A stretch of DNA of 64,000 bases from Isoetes taiwanensis (Eukaryota > Streptophyta > Lycopodiopsida > Isoetales > Isoetaceae): the NCBI GenBank assembly GCA_021234155.1, contig JAJEKV010000236.1:120001-184000 (forward strand). Reading direction: 5' to 3'. Numbering within the stretch: the stretch's first letter is position 1; each line of letters opens with the position of its first letter. Positions 31,803-46,676 of this stretch are shown here, one piece after another. Both the position numbers and the translations under genes were made by a program. The notes under the pieces were generated by a model, which made no database searches, was not told where the DNA came from, and worked only from the letters and a program-made list of their open reading frames with translations.

Positions 31803-33419
31803 TGTGACGCTCCCTGCTAAATATACGGCACCCGGCCGTACACTCGACAGGAAATCCCCCGTCCGGCTCAACAACCGCACAGGCCCTTCGTCTATTCCGC
31901 ACTCCGAGGTGACCCTAGTGCGGGGAGGGGACACGAAGGTGTCTTGCGTGCCCTTCCCCTATGGGCTCCTATAACAGCGGAAGCGATAAATACGTCAGAA
32001 CTAGCAATACAATACAACATACTACCTCGAAGGGTAGCTCAACCACATATCCATAGATGCAAAGAACATAATCGTATGCCATAAAACATGAGAGCTCCTA
32101 CCCGTGGCTCTGACACATAAGGTAGTCGACTGACTAGATAGGCCTCAAGATAGAGCCGGGGCTGGCATAAGACAATGGCTAGGGTTGACCACTCCATCCG
32201 CCCCTCCTGTACTTTGTAGATGGGCTAGATCAAGCTGTGGCATGACTCTAACCTTCCGGATACGCAATCCCATGGCATCACCCATCGGGACTACTCCAGG
32301 TTGCATCTCCTTGGTCCGACGAGGTAGGAAGGGTTGCATCTTCCCTCCCCGGGATCTAGAGGCTCCACGGGCGGCTAGAGAATCGTGACGACACATGACT
32401 CGTACCCGACTGAACCCCCCAAAACAAGAGCCAAGTTGACACTTGCAACTCTTGAGAGGCAGGGCGACACCATTGCCCCAGGAGGTGTCGGACCCATGCT
32501 CGGCCCACACGAAGTGACCGACCATAAGCCTAGCCCACTATGGGATCCCCCGAAGCCCCCACTCGGCGGGGATCCTCCCTCCATCTTGCCTCCAGCCCCG
32601 TTGTGTAGTGCTGAGTCATATCATAGCTTCCATAGCCTGGTGGGTTCCTATGCACAGGCCGCAACTAATAGGAACTAAGGGATCTACACTAGGAGCATAC
32701 TACATATGGCCCTAGGTCTCTACCCCCCTTCCCAATACAAGAGGAGCAAACATGATCAACCAACATCCCATAACATCATATCATGATAATCATAATAAGA
32801 ACATCTTAACCTAATCATACATATCTAACTAACAGTTAGGGTTCCTTGATTAGGGTTCAAGATGTTCAACAAAGGTTCTAGGGTGGCTCTACTCTAGACA
32901 CGAAATACTAACCCATCTGGAGTGCTAACTTCCAGATGTACTAACATGACTCTACTCAACCTACCTCCTCCAAAAGCGCTTCCTCCCATCCCTGGCGTCT
33001 CCATGCTCCTTGACGTGGGTCGAAGGCTTGCTCCCTCAACGATCATGCACACCTTCCAGGGGCTGCAGCTCCAGGCTAGTATGACGAACGATGCTCGAAA
33101 CGGGGTTTCGGGCACGTAGATGAGAGTTCAGGTGCTAGGTCAGGAAAAAGGGTCTAGGGTTAGGGTTAGAGCCCATATAGGTGTGGGTCCACATGGGATG
33201 CCACGTGGCACCACTAGGACGAGGCCGTGTGGCGGTTGCCCAATAGGATAAGGCCATGTGGAAATGGGCCTTATCCTAAGGTTATCTAAGTTAAACAATT
33301 AACTTAGATGTGCACCCCTTGCCACTTTCCAAGGCATACAAGGCTACCTAGGTAGACTTGTATGGTGACGGATCCAGGAATATACATATTTATAGCGTAT
33401 ATTCCCCTGGAACGTCACA
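31803..33419 (-). mobile_element. 5' LTR of element B (about 1.6 kb)
   Basis: Plus strand begins TGTGACGCTCCC and ends GGAACGTCACA. The TGTGACG...CGTCACA ends and several internal blocks match the LTR at 3004-4664 in the same order. The two LTRs are too diverged to be a recent pair. No gene is seen inside; long open frames at 32185-32678 are incidental. Confidence 0.8.
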
Positions 33420-33758
33420 GTAAAAGCCACAACTATCTAATAGTTAGCTCTTATTGGAGCTATTGTCTCTTACAATTCTAGGAATGTTGGTTTCCTTTCT
33501 TCTTGATTTGCATCAAGTTTATTCTTAGTAAATCGACAGGTGTGTCAAGTTCATAAGGCTATTCACAGTTCTTCCTCTCAAGTGATGACTGGTTTTGGAA
33601 TTTCAGGTTGCCGGCTGCCAACATGGTCATTCTTTGTTTGAGGTATAGATTTCCTCTATTCTTTCTTGAGTTTTTGTGTTCTTAGCTATGATTTGAATGC
33701 TGAATTCAATTGCCACAGGATATGCCTATTTTTAAGGCTATAAAAAGTCAATAGCAAG

Positions 33759-35160
33759 ATGGTTGTTGAACTTGCCGCCATTCATTTAGTTGAATGTTCT
33801 AATAACCCATATAATAAATGGAAACCCAAATGGCAATTACAAGTTTTGAAGCATTTGCTCCATCTAATGTGGTTGCCAGACAAGCTTGTGCAAAGAAGGG
33901 TTGCACTTACTCTTGCACATCTATGCTCGCCTGATGACCAAATGTCTATCTTTATTGATAACAATGGTATGGTTTAGCTCTATCTAGCCTATATATGTAA
34001 TGTTTTCTCCTTGAAAGCCACTTGAGACTATAGTTAACATTGATATTTGTGGTACCGTGCTCCAGGAATAAAAGTCCTATTGAAGATGTTTGGCTGTATT
34101 TCCAGTCCAAAGTTACAAAAGGATAGCGCAGTGGCACTTTGCACATTGTTTACGAAGGCAATGGCTTTCTCGCCAATTGATCCTGCACCTAAGCCTGATC
34201 CACCACATAAATGTATAGAATGAGTCAATGCATAGAATGTGGCAGATGCTCTTTATGCAGATCCATCTTGGAGAGAAATTCGTACATCATAACATTGCCT
34301 GATGTTACTTTTTTGGTGGAAGGTATGCCTCTTAATGGAATAAATTCTGATCAAGTATGATGCATTACGTGTTTGCATCTACTTGCAGAGAAACGATTTT
34401 GTGCACATAAAATAACATTGCTGGCACAATCAAATGCATTTTGTGCAATGTTTGATGGTGGCTACAAGGTAAGCTAAAGCTGAAATTGCTTTTGTTTTAT
34501 GATCTTGTTCTGTGCCATTGAGGTCTGGAAATTCTTTCTGCAAGAAAGGAGGCAACATGCATTGAATTCCAAACATAAGCTCGAAGGTTTTTGAGCTAAT
34601 GATGAGGTACTATTAGAAGTTGGAAATAATAGATCTGCTAATTGACATGTGGTTAGGGATGCCATATAGCTGTTGACATGAATGTAGGGGAGGTCTTTGT
34701 CAACATGTCTTGTATCAGAAGGCTTTTGCTACAGAATAGATGAAGCGTATTCTGCATGTGATAGATGCCTTAGATGTTCTTAGTGATGAGTAGATTGGGA
34801 AAAGAAAAAATGAGACCAGCATTTCTTGGAAAGTAATTGCCAATGAAGTGTCTATGTTAGATTAATCTACATGGACAATGTTGAAGTCACCTCTGATATT
34901 GCACAAGACCTCCTTTGTGTTGCTGATCAGTATCTTCATTAAGGCTTGAAGAAGAGATGTGAAGATGCTATAGCAAATGTATAGCGGAGTTTTCCATCAG
35001 TGCATGTGTGTGGTTTGTGTTGATGTTTATGATGATTGCAGGACTTGATTGTGTACAATGTGGCCAGTGTATATGACCTGGCAGAGGCTTATCAAGCCAT
35101 TTCTTTGCAGCATACATATGCCTGGTTCATTCTCTTTGCTGCAGATATGTAGGTTTGATC
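33759..35160 (+). pseudogene. ARIA/ABAP1-like ARM-repeat BTB protein gene, decayed but with splice sites kept
   Basis: Exon-like pieces follow plant ARIA (ARM-repeat protein interacting with ABF2) in order. 33840-33973: VLKHLLHLM...QRRVALTLAHLCSPDDQ..IFIDNNG. 34066-34210: IKVLLKMFG, DSAVALCTLFTKAMAFSPID. 34250-34320: IHLGEKFVHHNIA, then DVTFLVEG after a frameshift. 34388-34468: RFCAHKITLLAQSNAFCAMFDGGYK. 34868-34977: TSDIAQDLLCVADQYLH, stop, GLKKRCEDAIAN. 35042-35155: VYNVASVYDLAEAYQAISLQ, then stop. ARM repeats come first and the BTB domain second, as in the family. Junctions ATG|GTATGG, CTCCAG|GA, TTGCAG|AG and AAG|GTAAGC are intact. The N-terminal ARM repeats and any promoter are missing. 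ARIA acts in nuclear hormone-response transcription; this copy cannot encode it. Confidence 0.8.
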
Positions 35161-35639
35161 CAGAAAATCATTCACAAGATTCGAGACTACTTGTAATGGA
35201 TCTTCAAGCTACAGAATTTATCATGAATTTTCCTAGGATTCTTTTTTTTTTCTTTTTTGGCTATCCAGGGCCATTATCTGGATAAGTACAGGAGAAACAT
35301 TTGCACTGAACAATACTTTGAAGATGACAATCTGATGCCTTGGAAACCTCAATAATGTCCTTGCTAATAATTTATTAGGAAATGACCATGTAATTTTTTA
35401 TTGTATTATGGAGGGCTCGGGCATCAATGTTCTTTGTACCGCAACTAAGGGAAGTGTTGCAGATGGGGACACTGTTTTCTTTATTGACAGCTGAGTAAGT
35501 TCATCAATTTCTTGATTATAAGCACTGTTTGTAAAGCTGTGGAACAATTCAGTGGTTGTCGTGTTCTCTTGAGTATGGAATTGAAAATGGTTGATTCAGT
35601 AATCCATTACCCTTAGTCTATCATGGGCAAGACTATAAA

Positions 35640-36626
35640 TGGGCCTCAAAACTAACAACTATGGGAACATTGTTGTCACAATGTTCCCCCTATGCACTAT
35701 GATAGCCGCGAAGTTGAAGTTGTAGATAGCTACAAGTATCTTGGTGTAGAATTCTGTAAGAACACACTTTGGGAACAGTGTATTACCAAGCGGGTGGCTG
35801 CTGGATGGAGAGCACCATGAAGCGCCATCTCCACTATATCTGCAAGGTGCACCACATGGATGATGTTAGGTATCCTGTTCTTGCACTTGCCATGGCTGAA
35901 TCTCCTCAGCGTTTGAAACGATGTTGGAAAGAGCATTGCACTACATGGTTTGCCCGTTGGGTCAGGCAACTGTGAAACCTTCGCTCGATGCTTGCCGATT
36001 CGATCCGAGCTTTTGCAACAATATCTCAATGGTCGTTTTTCTCAAAAGATATGGGGATTATTTTGGCCCAAGTGGCGGTCATTATCATGCACACATAAAT
36101 CCTATCTTGGCACCAAGGCCCCAAGCTTATTTGCTTGCTTCATTGTCGGGAACAAGCTTGTAGCTATTGCATCAATTCGCCACGGGGTCCCCACAGCTCA
36201 CGGATTGAGACATGTAGATGGGAGCGCCGCAATTGTCAGAAGTTTAGACTATGTGCCCTGTTGCGATTCTGAGGTTATTGAAGATGAAAGCCATACTCTT
36301 CTGAGTTGCCCTGCGTTTGAGATAGTCCGGAATCATTTTTTGACCTTAGCATTCCATTCCATGCTTCCACAACTTCTCGGAGCACCATCTGTGCATGACT
36401 TGGCATTATACATACTTGAGGTTCTAGATAAACGCCACGCATTATCGAGCCCCGGTGAGTCATTATCTCGCTTGTCTAGTATCATCATTATCGCAAAGTT
36501 TTTCCCCTTGAAAACCTTTTTGAGGTGGGTTTTTAATCCTAGTAGTAATGATTGTACTAGCCCATTGTATGGGTCCCATGACCTATTGCTCTCCGTGGAC
36601 GTTAAAAAAACTATTCTATTCTATTA
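35640..36626 (+). mobile_element. 5'-truncated LINE, 3' part with zinc-knuckle ORF end and (TTCTA)n tail
   Basis: It starts in the end of the RT domain (VVDSYKYLGVEF at about 35722), then MDDVRYPVLALAMAESPQRL and TTWFARW, and a 36 kb ORF segment (35950-36765 frame) with CCDSEVIEDESHTLLSCPAF, the zinc-binding C-terminus of plant LINE polymerases. It ends GTCCCATGACC...CTCCGTGGACGTT with a CTATTCTATTCTATT tail at 36611-36625. The same blocks occur in the LINE at 46677-48765. Frameshifts near 35810 and 35950. Confidence 0.8.
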
Positions 36627-37142
36627 TGAGAACTTTAGAGAATATTCATCAAGGTACAAAATATTGATATCACTATTAACATTCCCAAATTCAAGGTCCA
36701 CAAATAACCACAAACCCAAAATTGCATATGAAGCATTGTTTTCCTTTAGATGTTCACATGCTTAAATCGACTATCTTTATTACTTAGCAAAAAGCACAGC
36801 AACACTGGGCACTTTTTCTAGCATAATTATAAACGTCCACAACACACGTACAATGCACTAGATTAAATACACTTAAGGCTTGCAAGGAAAGATTAAACGC
36901 CCTTAGGCTTGCATAAATCTTCATAGCGTACCAAAACATCAACTATGAGAAAATTGAATTCTTTAACATTGGGACCATTCACTAGAACTCTTTCCAAATA
37001 ATAATACTATGTTCTTTACTCTACATCTAGGACCAATGTTATTCATAATTATCTCCAAATTTTTACACTTCTGGGATATTAAACTACTAAACAATGTGTC
37101 TAAACATAGAATACACGCCATAGAAATAAAAAGTTTGCTCAT
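36627..37142. other. Intergenic, 3' of the methyltransferase gene
   Basis: A/T-rich with short chance frames only. It presumably holds the 3' untranslated region of the minus-strand gene that ends at 37143; no clear polyadenylation signal can be singled out. Confidence 0.5.
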
Positions 37143-38597
37143 TTATTCCCTCCTCAATGGTTTTTCAAGCAAGGCAGAAAGGTACACCTCCTCTTTATCT
37201 TTCCTGTCTACCTTAGGAGCAACAGCCCACTTCAATTTGTTGTATCCAAGCAATTCAAACATGGGGATGTATGTTTTGTTCAACTGATCCATTCTACAAA
37301 AGAACCTGTCTAACCAAAATAGACCACCAGGTCTGATAACCCTGTCAATGTCATACAACAAAAATTCCAGTGCCTGAAGAGGCAGCCAGTCATTAAGGAT
37401 ATGCATAGAATGCACAAGATCAAGAGTGTTGTCAAAGAATGGCAACCTTGGAGACACTGTGATATGCATTGGAAAAAGGCCCCTCAATCCAAGGTATTCA
37501 TTAAAAGGACCATTCAAATTCAATGTAGTAGTCACAATAGTAACCCCCTTTTCTTTCATTCTTGCTGCAAAAGACCCTGTGCCACCTCCAAGATCAAGCC
37601 CTATTCTAATGCTGCCATTCTTGAGACCTAAAATCTCATCAACAGAAAAGTCAATTTCACCTTTGTTGTAGATCCACCTTGTTTGTTCAATTCCTTCCAG
37701 ATCAAAGCAGTCCATGCAATCCTCGAAGACGCCGAGCTCGCGGCGGGTGTTGAGGCAAGTGATGTTCTTGCAAGAGTAGTGAGACCATCTGATAGAATCA
37801 TCTGCTGGCAATTTCCAAATGGAATGCATCAAAGGGTAGGGTTCATGCAGGGAGGCAGAGGGAGAAAAGCACCTTCTTCTAGGCAGGGGCTCACAGCCTC
37901 TGACCATGAGGGCCTGTGCTATGTTCCAGTCATCAGGACATAGGGCATCTACAGTATAGGTCATGTACTGTATTAACAGATCCAAGTTGAGCAGGCAAGA
38001 ATGCCCTATAGGGTTAACCATCTCATCCAAACCTGTGGTAGGGTTTCGTCCTAAGGGGAGCTTCCTGGCCTTTACATACTGCTTCAGCTCATCAGGAAGA
38101 GCATGTTGTTTTGAACCCTTTGATCCTTCATCATCTTCCTTAAGCAGATCTAGAAGCTTTTCTATCACATCAGAATCATATATGCCATTTTCATTTTCCT
38201 CTGCCTCTGTCTCTTCTTCTTCTTCTTCAGCTGCACTCTGATGAAAAATTTGAACTTCCTCAGAAGTTTTACTAGAACTTGAGGAGATTAACCCTTTTAT
38301 CTCTGCCTGAGATTTTCTGAACTGATCCATCAGTGCCTGCACATCCTTCCTCATTTCCAACACTTCCAGCCTGGTGTTGGCCAGATCTGCTTTTGGAACT
38401 GAAGATTTGCCTGATTCTTTCAATTGGGTAGTGAATCCCTGAAAATTTGCAAGATTTCGCTCTAGATTTCTGCTTGCTGATAGGCTGTATAGGGCCATTA
38501 TGTTGGTGCCCACCACAGACGTCAGAAGCAAGAGTGTCCACATCAAATTTGCCACTGATCCAGTTTCTTTGCCTCTGTTTCCCCATTCAACTGCCAT
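37143..38597 (-). CDS. Membrane-anchored S-adenosylmethionine-dependent methyltransferase, At1g29790 type (copy 1)
   Basis: Intronless ORF of 484 residues from the ATG at 38597 (MAVEWGNRGKETG). I prefer this to the in-frame ATG 23 codons upstream because it aligns with the start of copy 2. Order: short N-terminus; one membrane segment (MWTLLLLTSVVGTNIMALYSL, about residues 17-38); coiled-coil stem; acidic run; KLPLGRNPTTGLDEMVNPIGH; CPDDWNIAQALMVRGCEPLPRRRCF; CMDCFDLEG; SAM-binding motif I IRIGLDLGGGTGSFAARM (about 334); FFDNTLDLVHSMHILNDW; IDRVIRPGGLFWLDRFFC. The Arabidopsis At1g29790 family shares this plan; its substrate is not established. A single N-terminal anchor suggests a type II protein, probably in the Golgi or ER (inference). 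It is a tandem paralogue of the gene at 39297-40787, both on the minus strand. Confidence 0.92.
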   Translation of the reverse strand: MAVEWGNRGKETGSVANLMWTLLLLTSVVGTNIMALYSLSASRNLERNLANFQGFTTQLKESGKSSVPKADLANTRLEVLEMRKDVQALMDQFRKSQAEIKGLISSSSSKTSEEVQIFHQSAAEEEEEETEAEENENGIYDSDVIEKLLDLLKEDDEGSKGSKQHALPDELKQYVKARKLPLGRNPTTGLDEMVNPIGHSCLLNLDLLIQYMTYTVDALCPDDWNIAQALMVRGCEPLPRRRCFSPSASLHEPYPLMHSIWKLPADDSIRWSHYSCKNITCLNTRRELGVFEDCMDCFDLEGIEQTRWIYNKGEIDFSVDEILGLKNGSIRIGLDLGGGTGSFAARMKEKGVTIVTTTLNLNGPFNEYLGLRGLFPMHITVSPRLPFFDNTLDLVHSMHILNDWLPLQALEFLLYDIDRVIRPGGLFWLDRFFCRMDQLNKTYIPMFELLGYNKLKWAVAPKVDRKDKEEVYLSALLEKPLRRE

Positions 38598-39296
38598 GAC
38601 TGATCTTATGGTTCTTATTTCCTTTGCCTTCTTTTCATGCCAAAAGCACACAAAATAAGTACCCAATCATCACAGAACGGAGAACGCTCAAGGCGTGATT
38701 AAAAAAAAGGGCTTTCCTCACACTTTTCTGTAAAGAATGCGAAGGGAAATCAGCCTGTTTTCAGGATCACATGGGCCGTTTGAAATCTTGTGCATGAAAT
38801 GAATTCATGGTCGGTGACTTATTATGTAGAAGCTTGATCAATGGCATGTTTTAAAAGAAAAAGCTTTTTCAGTGCACAAACTCCTAAATCGTTTCCCTAT
38901 TTTCTTTATGGTCTCGGTTTTTATGGCAACTAAGATATCAATGCAAGTCAAAGCTTCTTGCTTTCTTAACAGATTTGAAAGAGTTCAGTCAGTTTAATAT
39001 TTTAAATAATCTGGATTTTTAGATTTTGCATTTATATCCTTCTTAGATTAGTTTACGCCTCCCATAAAAACTGACCTGTTGCATTAAGCTATTTAAAGAA
39101 TGGGCAGTACTGAAAAGTTGTTCATTGTCAAATTGCAATATTCATAGATTCTTGAAGTATCAGTGCAAACCTAGCAATATTTTACTATATAACCTTTTTG
39201 AATATTTTGTCACATAAAAATTCTGAAGGGTCCTTGTTTTGTTCTTGTACATCAAGCACCTTCCTTCATATCCGCTGTAGTGGTGAATGTTGTTGG
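38598..39296. other. Spacer between the two methyltransferase genes
   Basis: About 700 bp, A/T-rich, without a supported ORF. It must contain the 5' region of copy 1 and the 3' end of copy 2. I see no repeat that would explain the duplication. Confidence 0.6.
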
Positions 39297-40787
39297 TCAT
39301 TCCCTGCTCAATGGCTTCTCAAGCAAAGCAGAAAGATACACCTCCTTTTTGGCTTTCTGGTCTAACTTAGGAGCAACAGCCCAATTCAGTCTTTTGTATC
39401 CAAGCAGATCAAACATGGGAATATATGTTTTATCCAACTGATCCAATCTACAGAAGAATCTGTCTAGCCAGAAAAGTCCACCTGGTCTGATCACCCTGTC
39501 AATATCATAGAGCAAAAACTCCAGTGCCTGAATAGGCAGCCAGTCATTAAGGATATGCATAGAATGCACAAGATCAAGTGTATTATCAAAGAATGGCAGT
39601 CTTGGGGAGACTGTGAGATGCATTGGAAAAAGGCCTCTCAATCCAAGATACTCATTGAAAGGGCCATTTAAATTCAGTGTAGTAGTGACGATAGTAACAC
39701 CCCTCTCTTTCATTCTTGCTGCAAAAGAACCAGTACCTCCACCAAGATCTAACCCTATCCTGATACCCCCACTCTTAAGACGCAAAACATCATCGATAGA
39801 AATATCAATTCCCCCACTGTTGTTAAGCCATCTTGTCCTCTCAATCCCTTCCAAATCAAAGCAGTCATTGCAATCTTCATAAATACCCAGTTGGCGCCGC
39901 TTGTTGAGGCATTCTATACTTTTGCAAGTATAGTGAGACCATCTAATGGAATCATCTGCTGGCAGTTTCCAGAATGAATCCCCCAAAGGATAGGGTTCAT
40001 GCATGGCTGCAGAAAGAGAGAAGCACCTTCTTCTAGGCAGGGGTTCACAGCCTCTAACCATGAGGGACTGAGCTATGTTCCAGTCATCGGGACAAAGCGC
40101 ATTGACAGTGTAATTCATGTACTGCTTGAGCAGATCTATGTGCACAAAACAAGCATGTCCTATAGGGTTAACCATCTCATCAAGACCTGTGGTAGGGTTT
40201 CTACCTAAAGGAAGCTTTCTAGCCATGATATACTCCAACAACTCCTCAGGAAATATATGGCGCCTCGGACTATCAACTTCTTCCTCTTCCTCTGTGCCAT
40301 CTTCCTGCATCAGATCTTTTCCAGTAGCTATTTCTACTAACTTTTGCACCATGTCTGAATCATCAACATTTGCCTCATCTGCTTCATCTGTCTCTGCCTC
40401 ATCTTCCTCTAAATCCACATGCTTAGAAACTTTGTTAGCTAAATCTACATGGTTAGAAACTTTACCAGAAGATGCAGAAGACAAGATGAGCCCTTTTATC
40501 TCTGTTTGAGATTTCTTGAACTGGTCTCTAAGGGTTTGGACATTTTGGCGGATCTCAGACAATGCCTCTCGTGCCTTGACCAGATCCTCTGACGGAGATG
40601 AAGATTTCGTGTATTGGGCACCCATGTCTTGGAAACTTGCAAGGTTTCGCTCCACACTTCTGGTTGCCGTTAGACTATAGAGAGCCATTATATTGGTGCC
40701 CACCACAGAAGTGAGAAGTAACAGAGTCCACATAAAACTCGTTACCGATCCAATGTCTTTCCCTCTGCTAACCCATTGAAGCGCCAT
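39297..40787 (-). CDS. Membrane-anchored S-adenosylmethionine-dependent methyltransferase, At1g29790 type (copy 2)
   Basis: Intronless ORF of 496 residues, ATG at 40787 (MALQWVSRGKDIG). Same architecture as copy 1: membrane segment at about residues 17-40, coiled coil with a longer variable linker (SNHVDLANKVSKHVDLEEDE, with an internal VSKHVDL duplication), acidic run, KLPLGRNPTTGLDEMVNPIGH, CPDDWNIAQSLMVRGCEPLPRRRCF, CNDCFDLEG, motif I IRIGLDLGGGTGSFAARM (about 342), and RVIRPGGLFWLDRFFC. The catalytic half is almost unchanged between copies while the stem has diverged, which points to selection on the enzyme part. Codon use is even and no frameshift is present, in contrast to the neighbouring mobile DNA. 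Confidence 0.93.
   Translation of the reverse strand: MALQWVSRGKDIGSVTSFMWTLLLLTSVVGTNIMALYSLTATRSVERNLASFQDMGAQYTKSSSPSEDLVKAREALSEIRQNVQTLRDQFKKSQTEIKGLILSSASSGKVSNHVDLANKVSKHVDLEEDEAETDEADEANVDDSDMVQKLVEIATGKDLMQEDGTEEEEEVDSPRRHIFPEELLEYIMARKLPLGRNPTTGLDEMVNPIGHACFVHIDLLKQYMNYTVNALCPDDWNIAQSLMVRGCEPLPRRRCFSLSAAMHEPYPLGDSFWKLPADDSIRWSHYTCKSIECLNKRRQLGIYEDCNDCFDLEGIERTRWLNNSGGIDISIDDVLRLKSGGIRIGLDLGGGTGSFAARMKERGVTIVTTTLNLNGPFNEYLGLRGLFPMHLTVSPRLPFFDNTLDLVHSMHILNDWLPIQALEFLLYDIDRVIRPGGLFWLDRFFCRLDQLDKTYIPMFDLLGYKRLNWAVAPKLDQKAKKEVYLSALLEKPLSRE

Positions 40788-43825
<3,038 letters not shown>

Positions 43826-43917
<92 letters not shown>
43826..43917. repeat. (GA)n microsatellite, about 92 bp
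   Basis: Uninterrupted AG dinucleotides at the 5' truncation point of the LINE 42002-43825. Confidence 0.98.
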
Positions 43918-43918
<1 letters not shown>

Positions 43919-44391
43919 AGTAAGCCCCCCGCCATGAGGGGCAAAGATGACTTTAAGGTGTGAAACTTCGTAAAGTTGCTATATTTTACCATTTTTTAAA
44001 ATTTGGATTCGATGGTTTACTAGGATGCGTACACTAAAGAACTTCATAAAATCGCCAAAATTTGATAATATTGCATCCCAATTATAGTAAATTTGCCAAA
44101 TTAATGGACATTTTACAGTAAAAACCTCAACTTTATGGTAAAACATCTAATTCTATTAAATTCGTTTCTATAAAAATATTGGAAAAGTGGAAAACAATCG
44201 CCACCATTTCTATAGTTTAAAAGCAGCTAGAGGATGATAAAGTCATCACTGGAGAGGGGGCCAGCCTCTGGCCAAAAATCGCCCAGCCTGCTTGTTTGTT
44301 CATTCATTGGCATGGCTGCTTATTGATCAACCCAAAAAATTAAGAGGAGGGAGGGGTAGAAACAGTCGTTGGTTGGAGGAATGCGCGCATG

Positions 44392-44424
<33 letters not shown>

Positions 44425-45656
44425 GGGGGGAGGGGGTGTACCATAGCGAGGGTTTGGAGCATACTTAGAATGTAGAAGAGATGACGGTGGTGGAATTTGC
44501 CCTGCTCCGATTGCTCGGGCGTTTCCAGATGCAGCTCCTTTGGCTAGTTGGAAATATGAAGGGTCAAAAACTGAAGATCCATGACCAGGTGACTAGCTTG
44601 AACTGCATCTAGAGCTTTTTGTGTAGGCCAGCATGCTAATATTTGGCTGTTTGCTTTGCCACCATGCCAAAGAAAACTTCTTTAATTGTATTACTGTTAT
44701 GAACCCAAAATTTCAGCACCAAAAATTTCGATTTGTATTCACATCAAACCATCAAAGTACACAGCAAGTACTGCCTCCCAGGAGGCTGTATACATGAAAG
44801 CCACGTATACAGATAACAAGATGACACCAATACAAGATAACTATGTACATTCGTGGTCCCGCCAGCTATCAAATAGCCTGCACATGCTTCCACGGGTCAA
44901 TAATATGCATAGGAGTTATCTAGTAGAGTCAACATGAAGCAATGACTAACTGACAGCAAGAACACACACATATGGAATCCACCAAACACGCCATAGCATC
45001 TGCCACACAGATGCTCCCCACCGTATCTAGACAGTACGTCGCCTAGAACCCCCGCATTGATGGATCTAGTATAAGAGAAAGACTACAAGCAATATAAAAG
45101 CTAGGCTCCCAGACTATTGGTTACATCCGCCACCATCCCATATCAGCGATAGATCTTCCCTCACCAGCACCTCTGGCCCCTATCTAGATAAGCTACACTC
45201 ATCTCATATCATGCCTGCATAAACTCCCTCAAATAAGTACACATTGTGCTTATCACAACATCACAAAGATACCGTTCCTAATGGAGCAAGGCTCCATAGA
45301 ACTTCCAAGTACTCCTGGCGTGTTGACAAATATATAATCTTGTCCCATACTAAGATCATATACTTGTCTCAGCATTATACTAAAGTCCTTATAATGAAAC
45401 AAGCTTCTGCTTGTCTCAATACATGACGGAAAGCATCGGAAGGAAGAGGCCTGATAGCTCCGTAAAATACTACTGGCCAGCATGCTCTTGGTTGCTACTG
45501 CAACCCACTGCCCGCCAGGACTAGATAAATAATCCAAGCTTATCTCAGCTGATTCTACAGAATTTCAAGAGTAAGTGGGTTAGCAATCTAGAAGGTATTG
45601 GTCTACGGTACTTCTGGCTTCTAGGCATATTCCATATCAGTTACCGCGAAGCTTAT
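43918..45656. other. No supported gene; contains a 30-base T run
   Basis: 44394-44423 is a pure T run followed by a G-rich stretch (GGGGGGGAGGGGG). Short open frames at 44686-44937 and 45244-45537 have no recognisable content. Confidence 0.55.
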
Positions 45657-46676
45657 TAGAATAGAATAGAAAGTTTATTAACGTCAAGCCTCCAGGCTAT
45701 GGGACAAATATACAATGTCTAACCGAAAATAAAAACTAGGTATCAAATTTTATCCACATAATCCGTACTCTCTAGGAGTTCACGGATAAATCTCCAAGAT
45801 GTGGTAATGTGGAGAACTTTTTAAACAGTTTGTGCATAGGGATGTTCAAATTGAGCATAGGATATTTTGCTCGGATCGTGTCATGCTTAGGGCAGGAATA
45901 TATGGCATGTTCTTCTGTTTCTATGCCTTGCCCACAAGTGCAAAGTCTTTGCCATGTATCCAATTTCAGCCACCGGCCGTGTTCTAAAATAAGATGATGT
46001 GAACTCAAGCGCATCCGTGCAATAGCTCGAACCAATCATGGGAATACATCATAATGCTGCAAGTAGGGCTGAATCATATGTTCATACTGAGGGTTAAAAT
46101 CTCTGATTTAATATTCGACTTTAATATTCGACTTTAAAATCCTTACTACAAATGTCAATGTGTAGACCCAATCGGTTAAACCATTTCCTCAAATCTCAGT
46201 CTGTACCAACAAGGTTTCCCAGCAGTTTCCATTTGAATTGATGCTTGAAGGGCAGCATTACCTAGTGATGCATCGGTCGTTTTCTTATGCAAGTAGGCCA
46301 AGGTTTTGTTCATAACATGTACCTCAAGAGGGTAGGATCCGCTATCAAGCAACATTACTTCATAAGGAGTGCATCTCTTGACGCCTAATGTCATATTAAC
46401 CAAGTTTTTTGTATTGCTTCCAGCTCAGTCCACTTTGATCTACACAATATAGGCCCCCAGATTATAATGCAACTGGTAGGACTAAAGCTTCGAAAAGCTT
46501 TTTTCGAAGTGGCCAGTAAACAATATGTGCATGTCGACAAACATTGGCCACGGCATAAAAGGCTTTCAGAGCAGCAGCTATACGATTTTCAACCCCCATT
46601 GTCCAAGCATTACGTCCAACAAATACCTTATGCCCAAGATAGCGATATGAATCAGTACATTCTATTGCCTGTTATT
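45657..46676 (-). mobile_element. 5'-truncated LINE fragment, (TTCTA)n tail
   Basis: Minus strand: SYRYLGHKVF, RIAAALKAFYAVANVC, LRKKLFEALVLPVAL (46441-46680), LGVKRCTPYEVMLLDSGSYPLEV (46176-46403), then RMRLSSHHLILEHGRW and CTCGQGIETEEHAIYSCPKH (45772-46035). It ends with CATAGCCTGGAGGCTTGACG and TTCTATTCTATTC (45658-45673 on the plus strand). Stops and frameshifts are present. Its right end abuts the tail of the next LINE. Confidence 0.85.

Larger units (their letters stand above)
23599..33419 (-). mobile_element. Ty3/gypsy-type retroelement B, 3'-truncated, with extra ORFs upstream of gag
   Basis: On the minus strand the order is 5' LTR (31803-33419), primer site (31790-31801), ORF1 (31221 to about 30307), hairpin spacer, ORF2 (29293 to about 27791), a short A/T-rich intron-like gap, gag with one zinc knuckle, aspartic protease, reverse transcriptase, RNase H and a partial integrase. 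The order protease-RT-RNase H-integrase is that of Ty3/gypsy. Integrase stops mid-core at the satellite junction (23599), so the third acidic residue, the C-terminus and the 3' LTR are missing. That everything between LTR and integrase is one element is supported by strand, order, and the partial second copy at 1-4664, which lacks only the part beyond the window edge. Confidence 0.7.
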
